Below, piece by piece: positions 46,494 through 58,579 of a stretch of 64,000 nt of DNA (position 1 is its first letter; every line of letters starts with the position of its first letter). The notes below the pieces were generated by a model. That model was not told where the DNA came from. It searched no databases and saw nothing but the letters and a program-made list of their open reading frames with translations. This DNA comes from Polaromonas sp. OV174. GTDB lineage: Bacteria > Pseudomonadota > Gammaproteobacteria > Burkholderiales > Burkholderiaceae_C. Made by a program: the position numbers and the translations under genes. The stretch lies in NCBI RefSeq assembly GCF_900112285.1, contig NZ_FOKZ01000022.1:1-64000 (forward strand), in the 5' to 3' direction.

Positions 46494-47378
46494 ATGAAGC
46501 TCACGCAATTCACGCATGGCAGGGCAGTGGTCCTGATGGTTGTCGTCACACTGATGTGGTCTATCGCCGGCGTGGTCACCAGGCAGCTGGAATCAGCGCG
46601 CAGCTTTGAGATCACCTTCTGGCGCAGCTTTTTTACCTTGTTGTCGCTGCTGATCATCCTGCCGATGTTTCAGGGCCGGGTCGTGTTCGCCAAAATCCGC
46701 AGTGGCGGCCGGGCGCTATGGCTGTCGGGTGTTTGCTGGAGCGTGATGTTCACGGCCTTCATGGTGGCGCTGACGCTCACCACCGTGGCCAATGTGCTGG
46801 TGACCATGGCGGCCAGCCCGCTCATTACCGCCTTGCTGGCGCGTGTTTTCATAGGCCACCGCATTCCCCCGCGTACCTGGCTGGCCATTGTCATGGCCGG
46901 TGCCGGCATTGCGTGGATGTATGGCGGGCAGATGGATTTGTCCAGCCATCTGGGCGGCACGCTGGTGGCGCTGCTGGTGCCTTTGGCCAGCGCGGCCAAC
47001 TGGACCGTGGTGCAGCATAGCCGTGCCCATGGCCAAAATATCGACCTGGTGCCTGCCGTGCTGGTGGGGGCGGGGATTTCCTCTTTGGCGACCTTGCCCC
47101 TGGCTTTTCCCTTGTCGGCGACGCCGCATGATATTGGCCTGCTGGCCCTGCTTGGGCTTTTTCAGCTGGCGATTCCCTGTGTGCTGGCGGTGCTCTGTGC
47201 CGGTGTGCTCAAGGCGCCGGAGGTCGCGCTGCTGGCCTTGCTGGAGGTGATTTTTGGCATCTTGCTGGCCTGGGTGGGAGCCAACGAGGTACCGGGTGCC
47301 AGCGTGTTGACCGGCGGTGCGCTGGTCATAGTCGCGCTGGTGATCAATGAACTGATTGGATGGAGACAGAAATCATGA
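46494..47378 (+). CDS. EamA/DMT family transporter
   Basis: Inner-membrane protein of 294 residues with about ten hydrophobic segments arranged as two EamA repeats, typical of drug/metabolite exporters. The first repeat contains WSIAGVVTRQLESARSFEITFWRSFF, a characteristic EamA opening. Substrate unknown. ATG 46494 gives the usual short N-terminus. The stop overlaps the next gene by 4 bp. Confidence 0.85.
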   Translation: MKLTQFTHGRAVVLMVVVTLMWSIAGVVTRQLESARSFEITFWRSFFTLLSLLIILPMFQGRVVFAKIRSGGRALWLSGVCWSVMFTAFMVALTLTTVANVLVTMAASPLITALLARVFIGHRIPPRTWLAIVMAGAGIAWMYGGQMDLSSHLGGTLVALLVPLASAANWTVVQHSRAHGQNIDLVPAVLVGAGISSLATLPLAFPLSATPHDIGLLALLGLFQLAIPCVLAVLCAGVLKAPEVALLALLEVIFGILLAWVGANEVPGASVLTGGALVIVALVINELIGWRQKS

Positions 47379-48532
47379 ATGCTGAACTTATGACGAGTGA
47401 CGAGAAAAATAGTCCGCCTAACAGCGAGGTGCAGGTAGAGCGCCGCGGCGGTGTCGGGCTGATCACGCTGAATCGGCCCAAGGCGCTCAATGCGCTGTCG
47501 CTGCCCATGGTGCGCGAACTGCTCGCCACCTTGCAAGTCTGGCGTGACGACCCTGCCGTTTTGGCGGTGGCGATTCGCGGCAGCAACAAGCATGGCCGTC
47601 CGGGCACGCCCGAGAGCCTTTTTGGCGGGTTTTGCGCCGGCGGTGATATCCGTTTTTTCCACCAAGCCGCCCTGGCCGGCGGTGCAGAACTGGCTGCGCT
47701 GGACGATTTTTTCACCGAGGAATACGGCCTCAACCACCTGATCCAGACCTATCCCAAGCCCTATATCGCTTTCATGGATGGCGTGGTGATGGGCGGCGGC
47801 ATGGGCATCAGCCAGGGGGCAAAAGTGCGCATCGTCACCGAGCACACCAAGATGGCCATGCCAGAGACCAATATCGGCCTGTTTCCGGATGTGGGCGGCG
47901 GTTATTTCCTCAGCCGTTGCCCGGGCCATGCCGGTGAATACCTAGCATTGACCGGCGATGTCATCGGCGCCGATGAGGCTCTGGGCTATGGACTGGCCGA
48001 CGTCAAGGTGGAGGCCGCGCGGCTGCCGACGTTGTGGAATGATTTTGCCAGCCAGGATTTTGCCTCCAGCGCTCAGGTTGATGCCTGGATTGCTACTGAA
48101 TTGGTAGCTGACCGCGCCCGTCCTGTCTTGGCTACAGGCCAAATTGATGCCTGTTTTTCGTTGGCACGCGTCAAACACATCGTTGATGCTCTGGAAGGCG
48201 CGCAGGACGATGTCTGGGCCCGCAAGACCGCTGCCACCCTGCGCAAGCGCTCGCCGCTGATGCTGCATGTGACGCTGGAGCAGATTCGCCGGGCCCGTGG
48301 CATGACGCTGGCCGACGATTTGCGCATGGAGCGTGACATGGTTTATCAATGCTTTCACCTGCGCGCTGGCGCGCAAAGTGAAACCGTTGAGGGCATACGC
48401 GCGCTGGCCGTGGACAAGGATTACAAACCGCAGTGGAATCCAGCCCGTATCGAAGACGTGAAGCCAGGCATGGCCGATGCGTTCTTTGTCAGCCCCTGGA
48501 CGGCGGACACGCACCCTTTGCGCGCCTTGTAA
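47375..48532 (+). CDS. 3-hydroxyisobutyryl-CoA hydrolase / enoyl-CoA hydratase family
   Basis: Crotonase-fold enzyme of 385 residues. The length and motifs fit 3-hydroxyisobutyryl-CoA hydrolase (valine catabolism) better than ordinary hydratases: GGFCAGGDIRFF, AFMDGVVMGGGMGISQGAKVRI, MAMPETNIGLFPDVGGGYFLS, and a long C-terminal extension. A GGAGA lies 9 bp before ATG 47375, which overlaps the EamA stop. A repeat copy is read through at residues about 239-256. A general enoyl-CoA hydratase role is the alternative. Confidence 0.8.
   Translation: MNAELMTSDEKNSPPNSEVQVERRGGVGLITLNRPKALNALSLPMVRELLATLQVWRDDPAVLAVAIRGSNKHGRPGTPESLFGGFCAGGDIRFFHQAALAGGAELAALDDFFTEEYGLNHLIQTYPKPYIAFMDGVVMGGGMGISQGAKVRIVTEHTKMAMPETNIGLFPDVGGGYFLSRCPGHAGEYLALTGDVIGADEALGYGLADVKVEAARLPTLWNDFASQDFASSAQVDAWIATELVADRARPVLATGQIDACFSLARVKHIVDALEGAQDDVWARKTAATLRKRSPLMLHVTLEQIRRARGMTLADDLRMERDMVYQCFHLRAGAQSETVEGIRALAVDKDYKPQWNPARIEDVKPGMADAFFVSPWTADTHPLRAL
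48092..48140 (-). repeat. Dispersed ~50 bp repeat, copy F
   Basis: Reverse-oriented copy in the hydroxyisobutyryl-CoA hydrolase gene. On the minus strand it reads GGCCTGTAGCC, a spacer, GACGGGCG, CGGT, CAGCTACCAATTCAGTAGC. The gene reads it as ATELVADRARPVLATG. Confidence 0.7.
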
Positions 48533-48538
48533 ACACAG

Positions 48539-48572
48539 CAGGTGCGCTGCCCACGGCCGGGCAGGGCACCTG
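48539..48572. terminator. Terminator-like hairpin between convergent genes
   Basis: Nested stems CAGGTGC / GCACCTG and CTGCCC / GGGCAG enclose a short loop, between the hydrolase gene and smpB. A weak T-rich run follows on the + strand. Confidence 0.6.
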
Positions 48573-48588
48573 TTGGTCTGTTAGCCGC

Positions 48589-49146
48589 TTAGCGGTTTCT
48601 GGACTTCATGGCGCGATCCACCTCGCGCTTGCCTTCGCGGTCCTTGATGGTGTCGCGCTTGTCGTGCTCGGCCTTGCCCTTGGCCAGACCAATCTCGCAT
48701 TTCACCTTGCCGGCTTTCCAGTGCAGGTTGAGCGGCACCAGCGTGAAGCCTTTTTGCTCCACCTTGCCCATCAGCCGGCGAATTTCGTCCTTGTGCATCA
48801 GCAGTTTTTTGGTCCGCACGGAGTCGGGGCGCACATGGGTCGAGGCCGTGCCTAACGGGTTGATCTGGCAACCGATGATGAAGAGCTCGCCGTTGCGTAT
48901 CACCACGTAGCCGTCGGTGAGCTGCACCTTGCCTTCGCGCAGAGACTTCACCTCCCAGCCTTCCAGCACCATGCCGGCCTCAAAACGTTCCTCTATGTGG
49001 TAGTTGAAAGTGGCTTTTTTGTTGTCGGCTATGCGAATCGCAGCGGCGGCTGCCTTGGCTGACAGATTGCTGGCCGGCTTGGCGCCGGCTTTGCCTGAGG
49101 AGGCCGCGGCTGGTTTTTTGGAGGAGGATGCTTCTTTTGTGGCCAT
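48589..49146 (-). CDS. smpB: tmRNA-binding protein SmpB
   Basis: Brings tmRNA to stalled ribosomes for trans-translation. The 185-residue product has the SmpB OB core ([38 protein letters not shown]) and the basic C-terminal tail [25 protein letters not shown]. About 35 Ala/Lys/Ser-rich residues precede the core, longer than usual, and may be disordered. It is divergent from ratA, a common arrangement. Confidence 0.94.
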   Translation of the reverse strand: MATKEASSSKKPAAASSGKAGAKPASNLSAKAAAAAIRIADNKKATFNYHIEERFEAGMVLEGWEVKSLREGKVQLTDGYVVIRNGELFIIGCQINPLGTASTHVRPDSVRTKKLLMHKDEIRRLMGKVEQKGFTLVPLNLHWKAGKVKCEIGLAKGKAEHDKRDTIKDREGKREVDRAMKSRNR

Positions 49147-49208
49147 GGCTTGAGGTAAGGGCGAAGGCGCGATAGTGGCTAATACAATTGCGCCCAGCCT
49201 TTGATTGT

Positions 49209-49655
49209 ATGAAAACCGTTCACAAGTCCGTTCTAATTTGGTACAGCGCCGCAGAAATGTTTGCGCTGGTGACCGATGTCGCCAGTTATCCGCAGTTTTT
49301 GCCCTGGTGCGACCAAGCCAGCGTCGACGAGGAAAACCCCCAAGGCATGACCGCCAAGGTGGGTATTTCCATTGCCGGCCTGTCGCACAGCTTCACCACC
49401 CGCAACCGACATGAGGCCGACCGCAAAGTCAGCATCCAGCTGGTGGATGGCCCGTTTTCAAAACTCGAAGGTGATTGGCACTTTTCTCCTTTGGGGGACG
49501 GCAGCCAGCGCGCCTGCAAGGTGGAATTCACCTTGTGCTACGCCTTTGAAAGCGGCGCGCTGTCTACGCTGGTCAGCCCGGTGTTCGACAAAATCGCGGG
49601 CAGCATGGTTGACGCCTTCGTCAAAAGGGCCGCCCAGGTTTATGGCGAGGCCTGA
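49209..49655 (+). CDS. ratA: RatA/Coq10-type START-domain protein
   Basis: A 148-residue polyketide cyclase/START-like protein, annotated in E. coli as RatA (ribosome association toxin) and related to ubiquinone-binding Coq10. The motif [28 protein letters not shown] at the N-terminus and the C-terminal [24 protein letters not shown] are family marks. The toxin label is debated; a ubiquinone-related role is equally possible. rnfH follows after 21 bp. Confidence 0.9.
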   Translation: MKTVHKSVLIWYSAAEMFALVTDVASYPQFLPWCDQASVDEENPQGMTAKVGISIAGLSHSFTTRNRHEADRKVSIQLVDGPFSKLEGDWHFSPLGDGSQRACKVEFTLCYAFESGALSTLVSPVFDKIAGSMVDAFVKRAAQVYGEA

Positions 49656-49676
49656 GGGCATGAAAGCGGGTGCCTC

Positions 49677-50006
49677 ATGAAAGTTGTGCTGTTGTACTCA
49701 CCCGCGCCCCGGCAGGTTAAGGAGTGGGCACTTGAGCTGGCTGCGGATGCCAGCATTGCGCAGGCGCTGGCGCAATGCCGGGTGTTGGAGACCTTTCCCG
49801 AGCTCCAGGCCGGTCGTCTGACGCTGGGGGTGTGGGGTCGCAAAGCCGCTCTGACGCAAAAACTGATGGACGGGGACAGGGTGGAAATTTACCGGGCCTT
49901 GCGGGTAGACCCCAAAGTCGCCCGGCGCGAGCGCTTTAACCGTCAGGGTGCGAAAAGTGCCGGGCTATTCGCCAAGACCCGGGCGGGAGCCAAAGCCGGC
50001 TATTGA
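49677..50006 (+). CDS. rnfH: RnfH family ubiquitin-like protein
   Basis: Small beta-grasp protein (109 residues) of unknown role paired with ratA (ratAB) in many proteobacteria. It has VVLLYSPAPRQVKEWALEL and the GVWGRKAALTQKLMDGDRVEIYRALRVDPKVARRER core typical of RnfH, then a basic tail. Confidence 0.88.
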   Translation: MKVVLLYSPAPRQVKEWALELAADASIAQALAQCRVLETFPELQAGRLTLGVWGRKAALTQKLMDGDRVEIYRALRVDPKVARRERFNRQGAKSAGLFAKTRAGAKAGY

Positions 50007-50049
50007 ATCCGGCCTGATCGGCTGCCAAGGCTAAAAAGCCCTGCCGGCT

Positions 50050-50574
50050 CTATTTGGCGCAGTCGCTCTCGGTGATGCCTTGAATGCGCTTTGTTTCTGC
50101 GGCACGGGTGCCGTCATCCATAAACTCCCGCTCGCCTTTGGCGTTGACGGTCGAAATCCTGACGCCGGATTGCAGGCTGGTCAGGCCTTTTTTGGCTCGC
50201 TCGCAATTTTCAGCCTTGGCCTTTGCTATTTTGTCTTCTTCCGCCTTGTTCTTGGCGGCTTCCTCTTCTTCAGCCTGTTTTTTCTTGGCCTCAAGCTGCG
50301 CATCTTTGCCAGACAGTTTGGGCGCGCTGGCCTTGGCTGCCGGCGCCGAAACGGCGACTGCCGGATTTTCATTGGCAGGCTGTGCCGCCACAGGCTTCTG
50401 GTTGCCGGGGCGCTTCAGAATATTTTTTTCCTGAATGTCAGCAGGTGGCGAGCGGTCGCTGAATACTTTACGGCCATCTTTGTCTATCCATTGCCACTGG
50501 GCCACGGCCGTGACGGCAAATGATCCACAGGCGAGCGCCAAAAAAATGGTTCTTGAAGCAAATTTGAAGTCCAT
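50050..50574 (-). CDS. DUF4124 domain-containing exported protein
   Basis: A 174-residue protein with a signal peptide (about residues 1-24, ending AVTAVA) followed by the short DUF4124 domain (WQWIDKDGRKVFSDRSPPADI), a proline/alanine linker and a long charged coiled-coil-like stretch (KKKQAEEEEAAKNKAEEDKIAKAK). The C-terminal RMDDG-like block EFMDDGTRAAETKRIQGI ends near a Cys. Function unknown. The frame continues upstream, but MDFKFASRTIF is the likely start. Confidence 0.82.
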   Translation of the reverse strand: MDFKFASRTIFLALACGSFAVTAVAQWQWIDKDGRKVFSDRSPPADIQEKNILKRPGNQKPVAAQPANENPAVAVSAPAAKASAPKLSGKDAQLEAKKKQAEEEEAAKNKAEEDKIAKAKAENCERAKKGLTSLQSGVRISTVNAKGEREFMDDGTRAAETKRIQGITESDCAK

Positions 50575-50611
50575 TTCACCAGTGTAGCGCCGCGCCGCAG
50601 GATTTTTTTGA

Positions 50612-52192
<1,581 letters not shown>

Positions 52193-52209
52193 ACCTTGAA
52201 CCGACCCAC

Positions 52210-52240
52210 AGGCGTCTGATAAACCAGACGCCTTTTTCTT
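52210..52240 (+). terminator. Intrinsic terminator between guaB and guaA
   Basis: AGGCGTCTG / CAGACGCCT with an ATAAAC loop, followed by TTTTTCTTTTTT. Its strength suggests guaA also has read-through or its own promoter, though the 72 bp gap leaves little room. Confidence 0.85.
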
Positions 52241-52264
52241 TTTTGCCTAGAAGACTAGCCCCTC

Positions 52265-53884
<1,620 letters not shown>

Positions 53885-53929
53885 TTTGAGCCTGTCAGTG
53901 GGCGATTGATCGCCGTCGAAAGGTGACGA

Positions 53930-53959
53930 AACCCTCTTGTTTTTCAAGAGGGTTTTTTT
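53930..53959 (+). terminator. Intrinsic terminator after guaA
   Basis: ACCCTCTTG / CAAGAGGGT stem with a TTTTT loop and a seven-T run, 46 bp after the guaA stop. Confidence 0.9.
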
Positions 53960-54075
53960 ATGGCTATCGACCTGTGCAAGGTTTTCCCTGGTCAAGCGAT
54001 TCAGCCTGAATGGGTCTGTTGACCGGAGTAATCACGCGACGGGGCACAAACTGCACCGATTCGCGCCGGGTGTGC

Positions 54076-54855
54076 TCAACGGTACTGCGGTATGCGTTTT
54101 TCCAGAAAGGCTGCGATGCCTTCGCCGCCATTGCTGTGGTGCAAATTCTGCACGAAGTAGTTGCGCTCGCTGGCAAGTTGCTGGCTCAAGGTATTTGTCG
54201 ACGCGTCGTTGATTAGCTCCTTGATGCTGGTCAGGGCATTGGGGGCGCGCGCATTGAGCTGTTCTGCCAACTGAAGCGCCTGTGAGAGTGCGCTGCCCGC
54301 GCCGGTCACGCGATTCACCAGACCCAGCGCAAGCAGCCGCTGGGCACTGATGCGCTCGCCGCACATCAGCAGCTCGCTGGCCAGGGCACGCGGCAGGGCG
54401 CGTGCCAGCTTCCAACTGCCACCGCCGTCGGGTGACAGTGCCACCGTGCTGTAAGACATCGCGAACACGGCGTTGTCGGCGGCGACCACAAAATCACAAG
54501 CCAGCGCCAGTGAAAAACCGGCACCGGCGGCCACGCCTTCAACGGCGGCAATCACCGGTTTCGGGTAGGTATGGATGGCCTCAATCCAGTTGTGCAGGCC
54601 TTCGATGCTTTGGGCCTGTAGTTCGGGTGCTTCGCGCCGGTTGGCTTGCAGACGCTGCAAATTGCCGCCGGCGCAAAACATCGATCCCTCGCCGGTGATC
54701 ACCACGCTGCGGATCTCGGGGTTGTTCTCGGCGGCGTTGAGGGCTTCAATGCCTGCTGCGTAAATTTCGGGCCCGAGCGTATTTTTTTGCTCAGGATTGC
54801 TGAGCGTCAGAATGAGGCTAAGGCCCTCGCTGGTGCTTTTCAGCGCGCCGGACAT
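54076..54855 (-). CDS. Enoyl-CoA hydratase/isomerase family protein
   Basis: Crotonase superfamily enzyme of 259 residues. GSMFCAGGNLQRL supplies the first oxyanion-hole NH, and AAVEGVAAGAGFSLALACDFVVA the second. The usual catalytic Glu pair of hydratases is not obvious (the SYSTVALSPDGGGSW region lacks it), so an isomerase or ring-hydrolysis role is possible. It starts right at the stop of the upstream 3-hydroxyacyl-CoA dehydrogenase, and the two form a fatty-acid or phenylacetate-type beta-oxidation pair. Confidence 0.82.
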   Translation of the reverse strand: MSGALKSTSEGLSLILTLSNPEQKNTLGPEIYAAGIEALNAAENNPEIRSVVITGEGSMFCAGGNLQRLQANRREAPELQAQSIEGLHNWIEAIHTYPKPVIAAVEGVAAGAGFSLALACDFVVAADNAVFAMSYSTVALSPDGGGSWKLARALPRALASELLMCGERISAQRLLALGLVNRVTGAGSALSQALQLAEQLNARAPNALTSIKELINDASTNTLSQQLASERNYFVQNLHHSNGGEGIAAFLEKRIPQYR

Positions 54856-56376
54856 TCAGCTCTCCTGATGGGTCAGGCTGAGGCCGATGGCGCCGCGGCG
54901 GCGTAGCCACGGGGAAGGGCGGTAGCGCTGGTCGCCATACACGGTCTGCATGTTGAACAGCACTTCCAGCACATTGGTCGGGCCGTAACGGTCGCCCATG
55001 GCGAGCGGGCCCATGGGATAGCCCAGGCCCAGCGTGACGGCGGTTTCCAGGTCTTTCGGGCTGCAGATGCCTTGTTGGCAGATGTCGCTGGCAATGTTGA
55101 CGATGGTGGCGACCACGCGCTGCGTGACAAAGCCGCCGCTGTCTCGTATCACACTGACGGACTTGCCGTCGCGTGCAAACAAGGCATGGGCGGCATCGCG
55201 CATGTCGGTGCGCGTGGCGGGGTTGGTGGCCAGCACGCGGCGCTTGGTGGCAGCGTCGTCAATCAGCATGTCTATGCCAACGGTGCGCGCCGGGTCCAGC
55301 CGTTCCACGACGGCGACCGTGGTGATGTCAAAGCCCAGCGGTGCTACCAGCGTCAGCGCTTCCATGGAGGGTGATTGGCCTGTTTCGATCTTGGCGCCCA
55401 GATCTTTGAGCAACTGCAGCAACTCAGAGCGCCTGGCGGCCCGCGGGGAAACCCAGACCGGTGGCATGTTTTCCACGACGGGGGCAGCAGCTTCGGCCTC
55501 AACGTGGCTCACGCCGTCTTCGTAGCGGTAAAAGCCCTCACCCGTTTTGCGCCCCAGCATGCCGCCAGCCAGGCGCTGCGCCGTGATGACGCTAGGGCGG
55601 TAGCGATCTTCCTGATAGTACTGGTGATAGATGGACTCCATGACCGGGTGTGATACGTCCAGTGCGGTCAGGTCCATCAGCTCGAAGGGACCCAGTTTGA
55701 AGCCGGCCTGCTCGCGCAGGATGCGGTCTATGGTGGCGAAATCGGTGATGCCTTCGCTGACGATGCGCAGGGCTTCTGTGCCGTAGCCGCGACCGGCATG
55801 ATTGACGATGAAACCCGGGGTGTCTTGCGCCAGCACCGGCGTGTGCCCCATCTGGCGGGCATATTGGCTCAGGGCGTCGCAAACGGCCGCACTGGTTTTC
55901 AGGCCGGCGATGACTTCCACCACCTTCATCAGCGGGACGGGATTGAAGAAGTGGTATCCGGCCAAGCGCTCGGGGTGCTTGAGCGAGGCGGCAATAGCCG
56001 TGATCGACAGGGATGAAGTGTTGCTCGCCAGGATGGTGTGGGCGGACACAATGGTTTCGAGTTCGGCGAACAGGGCTTTCTTGGCGTCCAGCCTTTCCAC
56101 GATGGCCTCCACCACCAGGTCGCAGTTCGAAAGCTCGGACAGCGAGTTGGCGACCCCGAGGCGGGCCTTGTGGTCGTTGGCCGCTGCGGCTTCCAGCCGG
56201 CCTTTTTCGACCAGCTTGTCCCATTGTGCGCAGATAGCCTCGCGCGCTTTTTCAGCGGCTCCCGCCTGCACATCCTGCAGCATGACCCGGCTACCCGCTT
56301 GCGCGGCGATTTGCGCGATGCCGCGACCCATGGCACCTGTGCCAATAATTCCGATGTTTCTGTGAATTAGTTCCAT
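54856..56376 (-). CDS. 3-hydroxyacyl-CoA dehydrogenase (PaaH-like)
   Basis: A 506-residue NAD-dependent dehydrogenase. The Rossmann motif is IGTGAMGRGIAQIAAQAG (residues about 10-27). The signature HFFNPVPLMKVVEVIAG and the catalytic His region are followed by two C-terminal dimerisation domains (DTPGFIVNHAGRGYGTEALRI; SGGFVTQRVVATIVN). The duplicated C-terminal domain and length resemble PaaH/PaaC 3-hydroxyadipyl-CoA dehydrogenase. No other paa genes are visible, so the pathway is not proven. Confidence 0.85.
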   Translation of the reverse strand: MELIHRNIGIIGTGAMGRGIAQIAAQAGSRVMLQDVQAGAAEKAREAICAQWDKLVEKGRLEAAAANDHKARLGVANSLSELSNCDLVVEAIVERLDAKKALFAELETIVSAHTILASNTSSLSITAIAASLKHPERLAGYHFFNPVPLMKVVEVIAGLKTSAAVCDALSQYARQMGHTPVLAQDTPGFIVNHAGRGYGTEALRIVSEGITDFATIDRILREQAGFKLGPFELMDLTALDVSHPVMESIYHQYYQEDRYRPSVITAQRLAGGMLGRKTGEGFYRYEDGVSHVEAEAAAPVVENMPPVWVSPRAARRSELLQLLKDLGAKIETGQSPSMEALTLVAPLGFDITTVAVVERLDPARTVGIDMLIDDAATKRRVLATNPATRTDMRDAAHALFARDGKSVSVIRDSGGFVTQRVVATIVNIASDICQQGICSPKDLETAVTLGLGYPMGPLAMGDRYGPTNVLEVLFNMQTVYGDQRYRPSPWLRRRGAIGLSLTHQES

Positions 56377-56432
56377 TTCTGAATTATGGCTGACTGAGTT
56401 TGCGAAGGGGGCGTGGGAAAATTTGACGACTC

Positions 56433-58481
56433 ATGACAGTCATCCGCCTCCCTCTCAAATACATACTCGGCGCCCTGTTGTTGGGGTCTGCTGCCAGTAG
56501 TTTTTCGGTCTCCTTGGGGCGGATGCGCGGGGCCACTCTGGTCGGCCAGCCTCTGGACGCGACGCTGACGGCGCAACTGGGCAGGGCCGAAGAGCTGTCG
56601 ACCTTTTGCGCCTCGGCAGAGGTTTTTTTCGGCGACAGTCAGATCGCGCCAAGCCGGGTCAGCACATCCATGACCGCAGGCACCCACGCCGGAGAAGTAC
56701 TGATCAGGATACAGACCAGCGTTTCTGTGAACGAGCCCGTGGTGACGGTCTACCTGAGCGAGGGTTGTGCGCAAAAAAATACGCGCAAATACGTGCTTTT
56801 TGCCGAGGTTTCGAGCAGCAACGCCAGTCAGGCACCGGCTGTCAGCGGCGAAGCGGTAAGGGCGCAGCCGCCTGTGCAGCCATTGTCCACCGACAGTGGC
56901 CCCAGGATGAGCGCAGAGGGTGCCCCCCGCTTGTCACAGCCAAAGGCCGCGACCGCCAAAGTCCGTCCGGCCAAGGCGAGCCCGGCTAGTACGGCTGCTG
57001 GCGCCTCGCCCGGCCCCGCCGCGGCGTCCGTGCGAGCGGCTGCCAAAGTGACGGCGCAGCCACCCCGCAAGCCCCCGCTTTCCCGTCTGAAGCTGGAGGC
57101 CCCTGATTTGATGCCGGAGCGCGGCCAGATCCTGCGCACCTCGCCGGAACTGGTGAGCAGGCCGGCTGCCGATGCGCAGCAACAGGCCGCGGCTGCGGCG
57201 CACTGGCAAACACTCCAGGCTCAACCTGAGGAGCGTCAACGCGATAATCAGCGGCTGAAATCTCTAGAGGCGGATGTGGCCAGGATGCTGGCCCAAGGCC
57301 AACAGACCGAGAAAGCAGTCAGGGAACTCCAGGCCCAGCTTGAGCAGTCGCGTAGCGAGCGTTACACCAACTGGTTGGTCTATGTTTTGGGCGCACTGCT
57401 GGTTCTGGCGTCGCTGGTGGCGCTGCTGTTCTGGGGTCGCAGTCGACGGTCTGCCGGTGAATCGGCCTCCCGTCCCTGGTGGCGTAAAAACTTGGATAGA
57501 CCAGCGGAACCCGCTAAGGAAACCTTTGCCGACCCGAAATCCGCAGCAGGCAATTTGAAGCTCACCCTGCCGGGCGAGGTAGGGGGCCTCAAAGAATTTG
57601 AACTTGATTTCGACCTTAGTCTGAATGAACCTAAGTTCGAAGTGATCAATACGCCGCCTGCAGAGAAGCCGCTCAGGCCATTTGACCCCAAAAATCAGCC
57701 GAATTTTTTGCCCAGCATCTCGCGCAGTGTGAAGGCCGAGGAGTTGTTCGATGTACAGCAGCAGGCCAACTTTTTTGTCTCTTTAGGTGATTTGAACAAG
57801 GCGGCTGAAGTCTTGCGTCAACATATTCGCGAATACCCGGAAGACAGCGCCCCTGCTTACCTTGACCTGTTTGAGCTTTATCAGCGCTTGGGGCGGAGCG
57901 AAGACTATGAATTGCTGCGCAAGGACTTCAACAATATCTTCAACGCTGAAGCGCCAAGGTTTGACGAGTACGCCATGGACGGCCGGGGGCTGGAGGGCTA
58001 TGAAGCCGTGCTTGCGCGTCTTGAGTCTTTGTGGGCAACACCCCTGGTGCTGGAACTCATTGATGAGTGGCTATTTCGCAAACCAGGTTCAGTGGACGAG
58101 GTTTTTAGCCTAAAGGCCTACGGCGAGTTACTGCTGCTCCAGGGGATTGCCAAGAAAGTCGCGGAACAGGCAGTTGAAGTTCGAACTGCTGCATCGGGTG
58201 TCGTGGTGGCGCCTTCGACAAAAGGGGACGTCAATAGTAAGAACCAGTCGAGCGAACTGAGCGATGGCCCGACAAAGCTGACGCTACCGACGAAGGATTT
58301 CGATCCGACCCGCCCCCCGGTCTCGCACCGCCTGGGCCTTGACATTGACCTGAGCCAGGATTTTTCCGGGTCGCCAGCGGCGCAGCCAAAGGCTCCGCAA
58401 GCAACCCGGTTGCCGCAGCCTGGAGTTGGCGCAAAGCTGCTGGAGCTCGAGGATTTTCCATTGAAGCGTCGGCAGCTGTGA
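56433..58481 (+). CDS. FimV-like pilus-assembly/polarity protein
   Basis: A 682-residue protein. There is an N-terminal signal-like hydrophobic segment (residues about 8-26) and a beta-rich periplasmic domain with GATLVGQPLDATLTAQLG, as in FimV. A long Ala/Pro linker, a coiled coil (about 255-305) and one TM (about 314-334) follow. The cytoplasmic part includes a TPR-like FimV C-terminal motif (DLNKAAEVLRQHIREYPEDSAPAYLDLFELYQRLGR). I see no LysM motif, unlike Pseudomonas FimV. It is likely a cell-pole hub for type IV pili or chemosensory systems. It diverges from the dehydrogenase gene. Confidence 0.78.
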   Translation: MTVIRLPLKYILGALLLGSAASSFSVSLGRMRGATLVGQPLDATLTAQLGRAEELSTFCASAEVFFGDSQIAPSRVSTSMTAGTHAGEVLIRIQTSVSVNEPVVTVYLSEGCAQKNTRKYVLFAEVSSSNASQAPAVSGEAVRAQPPVQPLSTDSGPRMSAEGAPRLSQPKAATAKVRPAKASPASTAAGASPGPAAASVRAAAKVTAQPPRKPPLSRLKLEAPDLMPERGQILRTSPELVSRPAADAQQQAAAAAHWQTLQAQPEERQRDNQRLKSLEADVARMLAQGQQTEKAVRELQAQLEQSRSERYTNWLVYVLGALLVLASLVALLFWGRSRRSAGESASRPWWRKNLDRPAEPAKETFADPKSAAGNLKLTLPGEVGGLKEFELDFDLSLNEPKFEVINTPPAEKPLRPFDPKNQPNFLPSISRSVKAEELFDVQQQANFFVSLGDLNKAAEVLRQHIREYPEDSAPAYLDLFELYQRLGRSEDYELLRKDFNNIFNAEAPRFDEYAMDGRGLEGYEAVLARLESLWATPLVLELIDEWLFRKPGSVDEVFSLKAYGELLLLQGIAKKVAEQAVEVRTAASGVVVAPSTKGDVNSKNQSSELSDGPTKLTLPTKDFDPTRPPVSHRLGLDIDLSQDFSGSPAAQPKAPQATRLPQPGVGAKLLELEDFPLKRRQL

Positions 58482-58579
58482 TGACGGGTGCTATCAAGTG
58501 CTGGTGGGGCCTGGGGTTTCACCAATGAAGTCTTTGCCCGGCCATTGTTTTAGGCCATGCGTCCAGTGATTCGCCCTGA

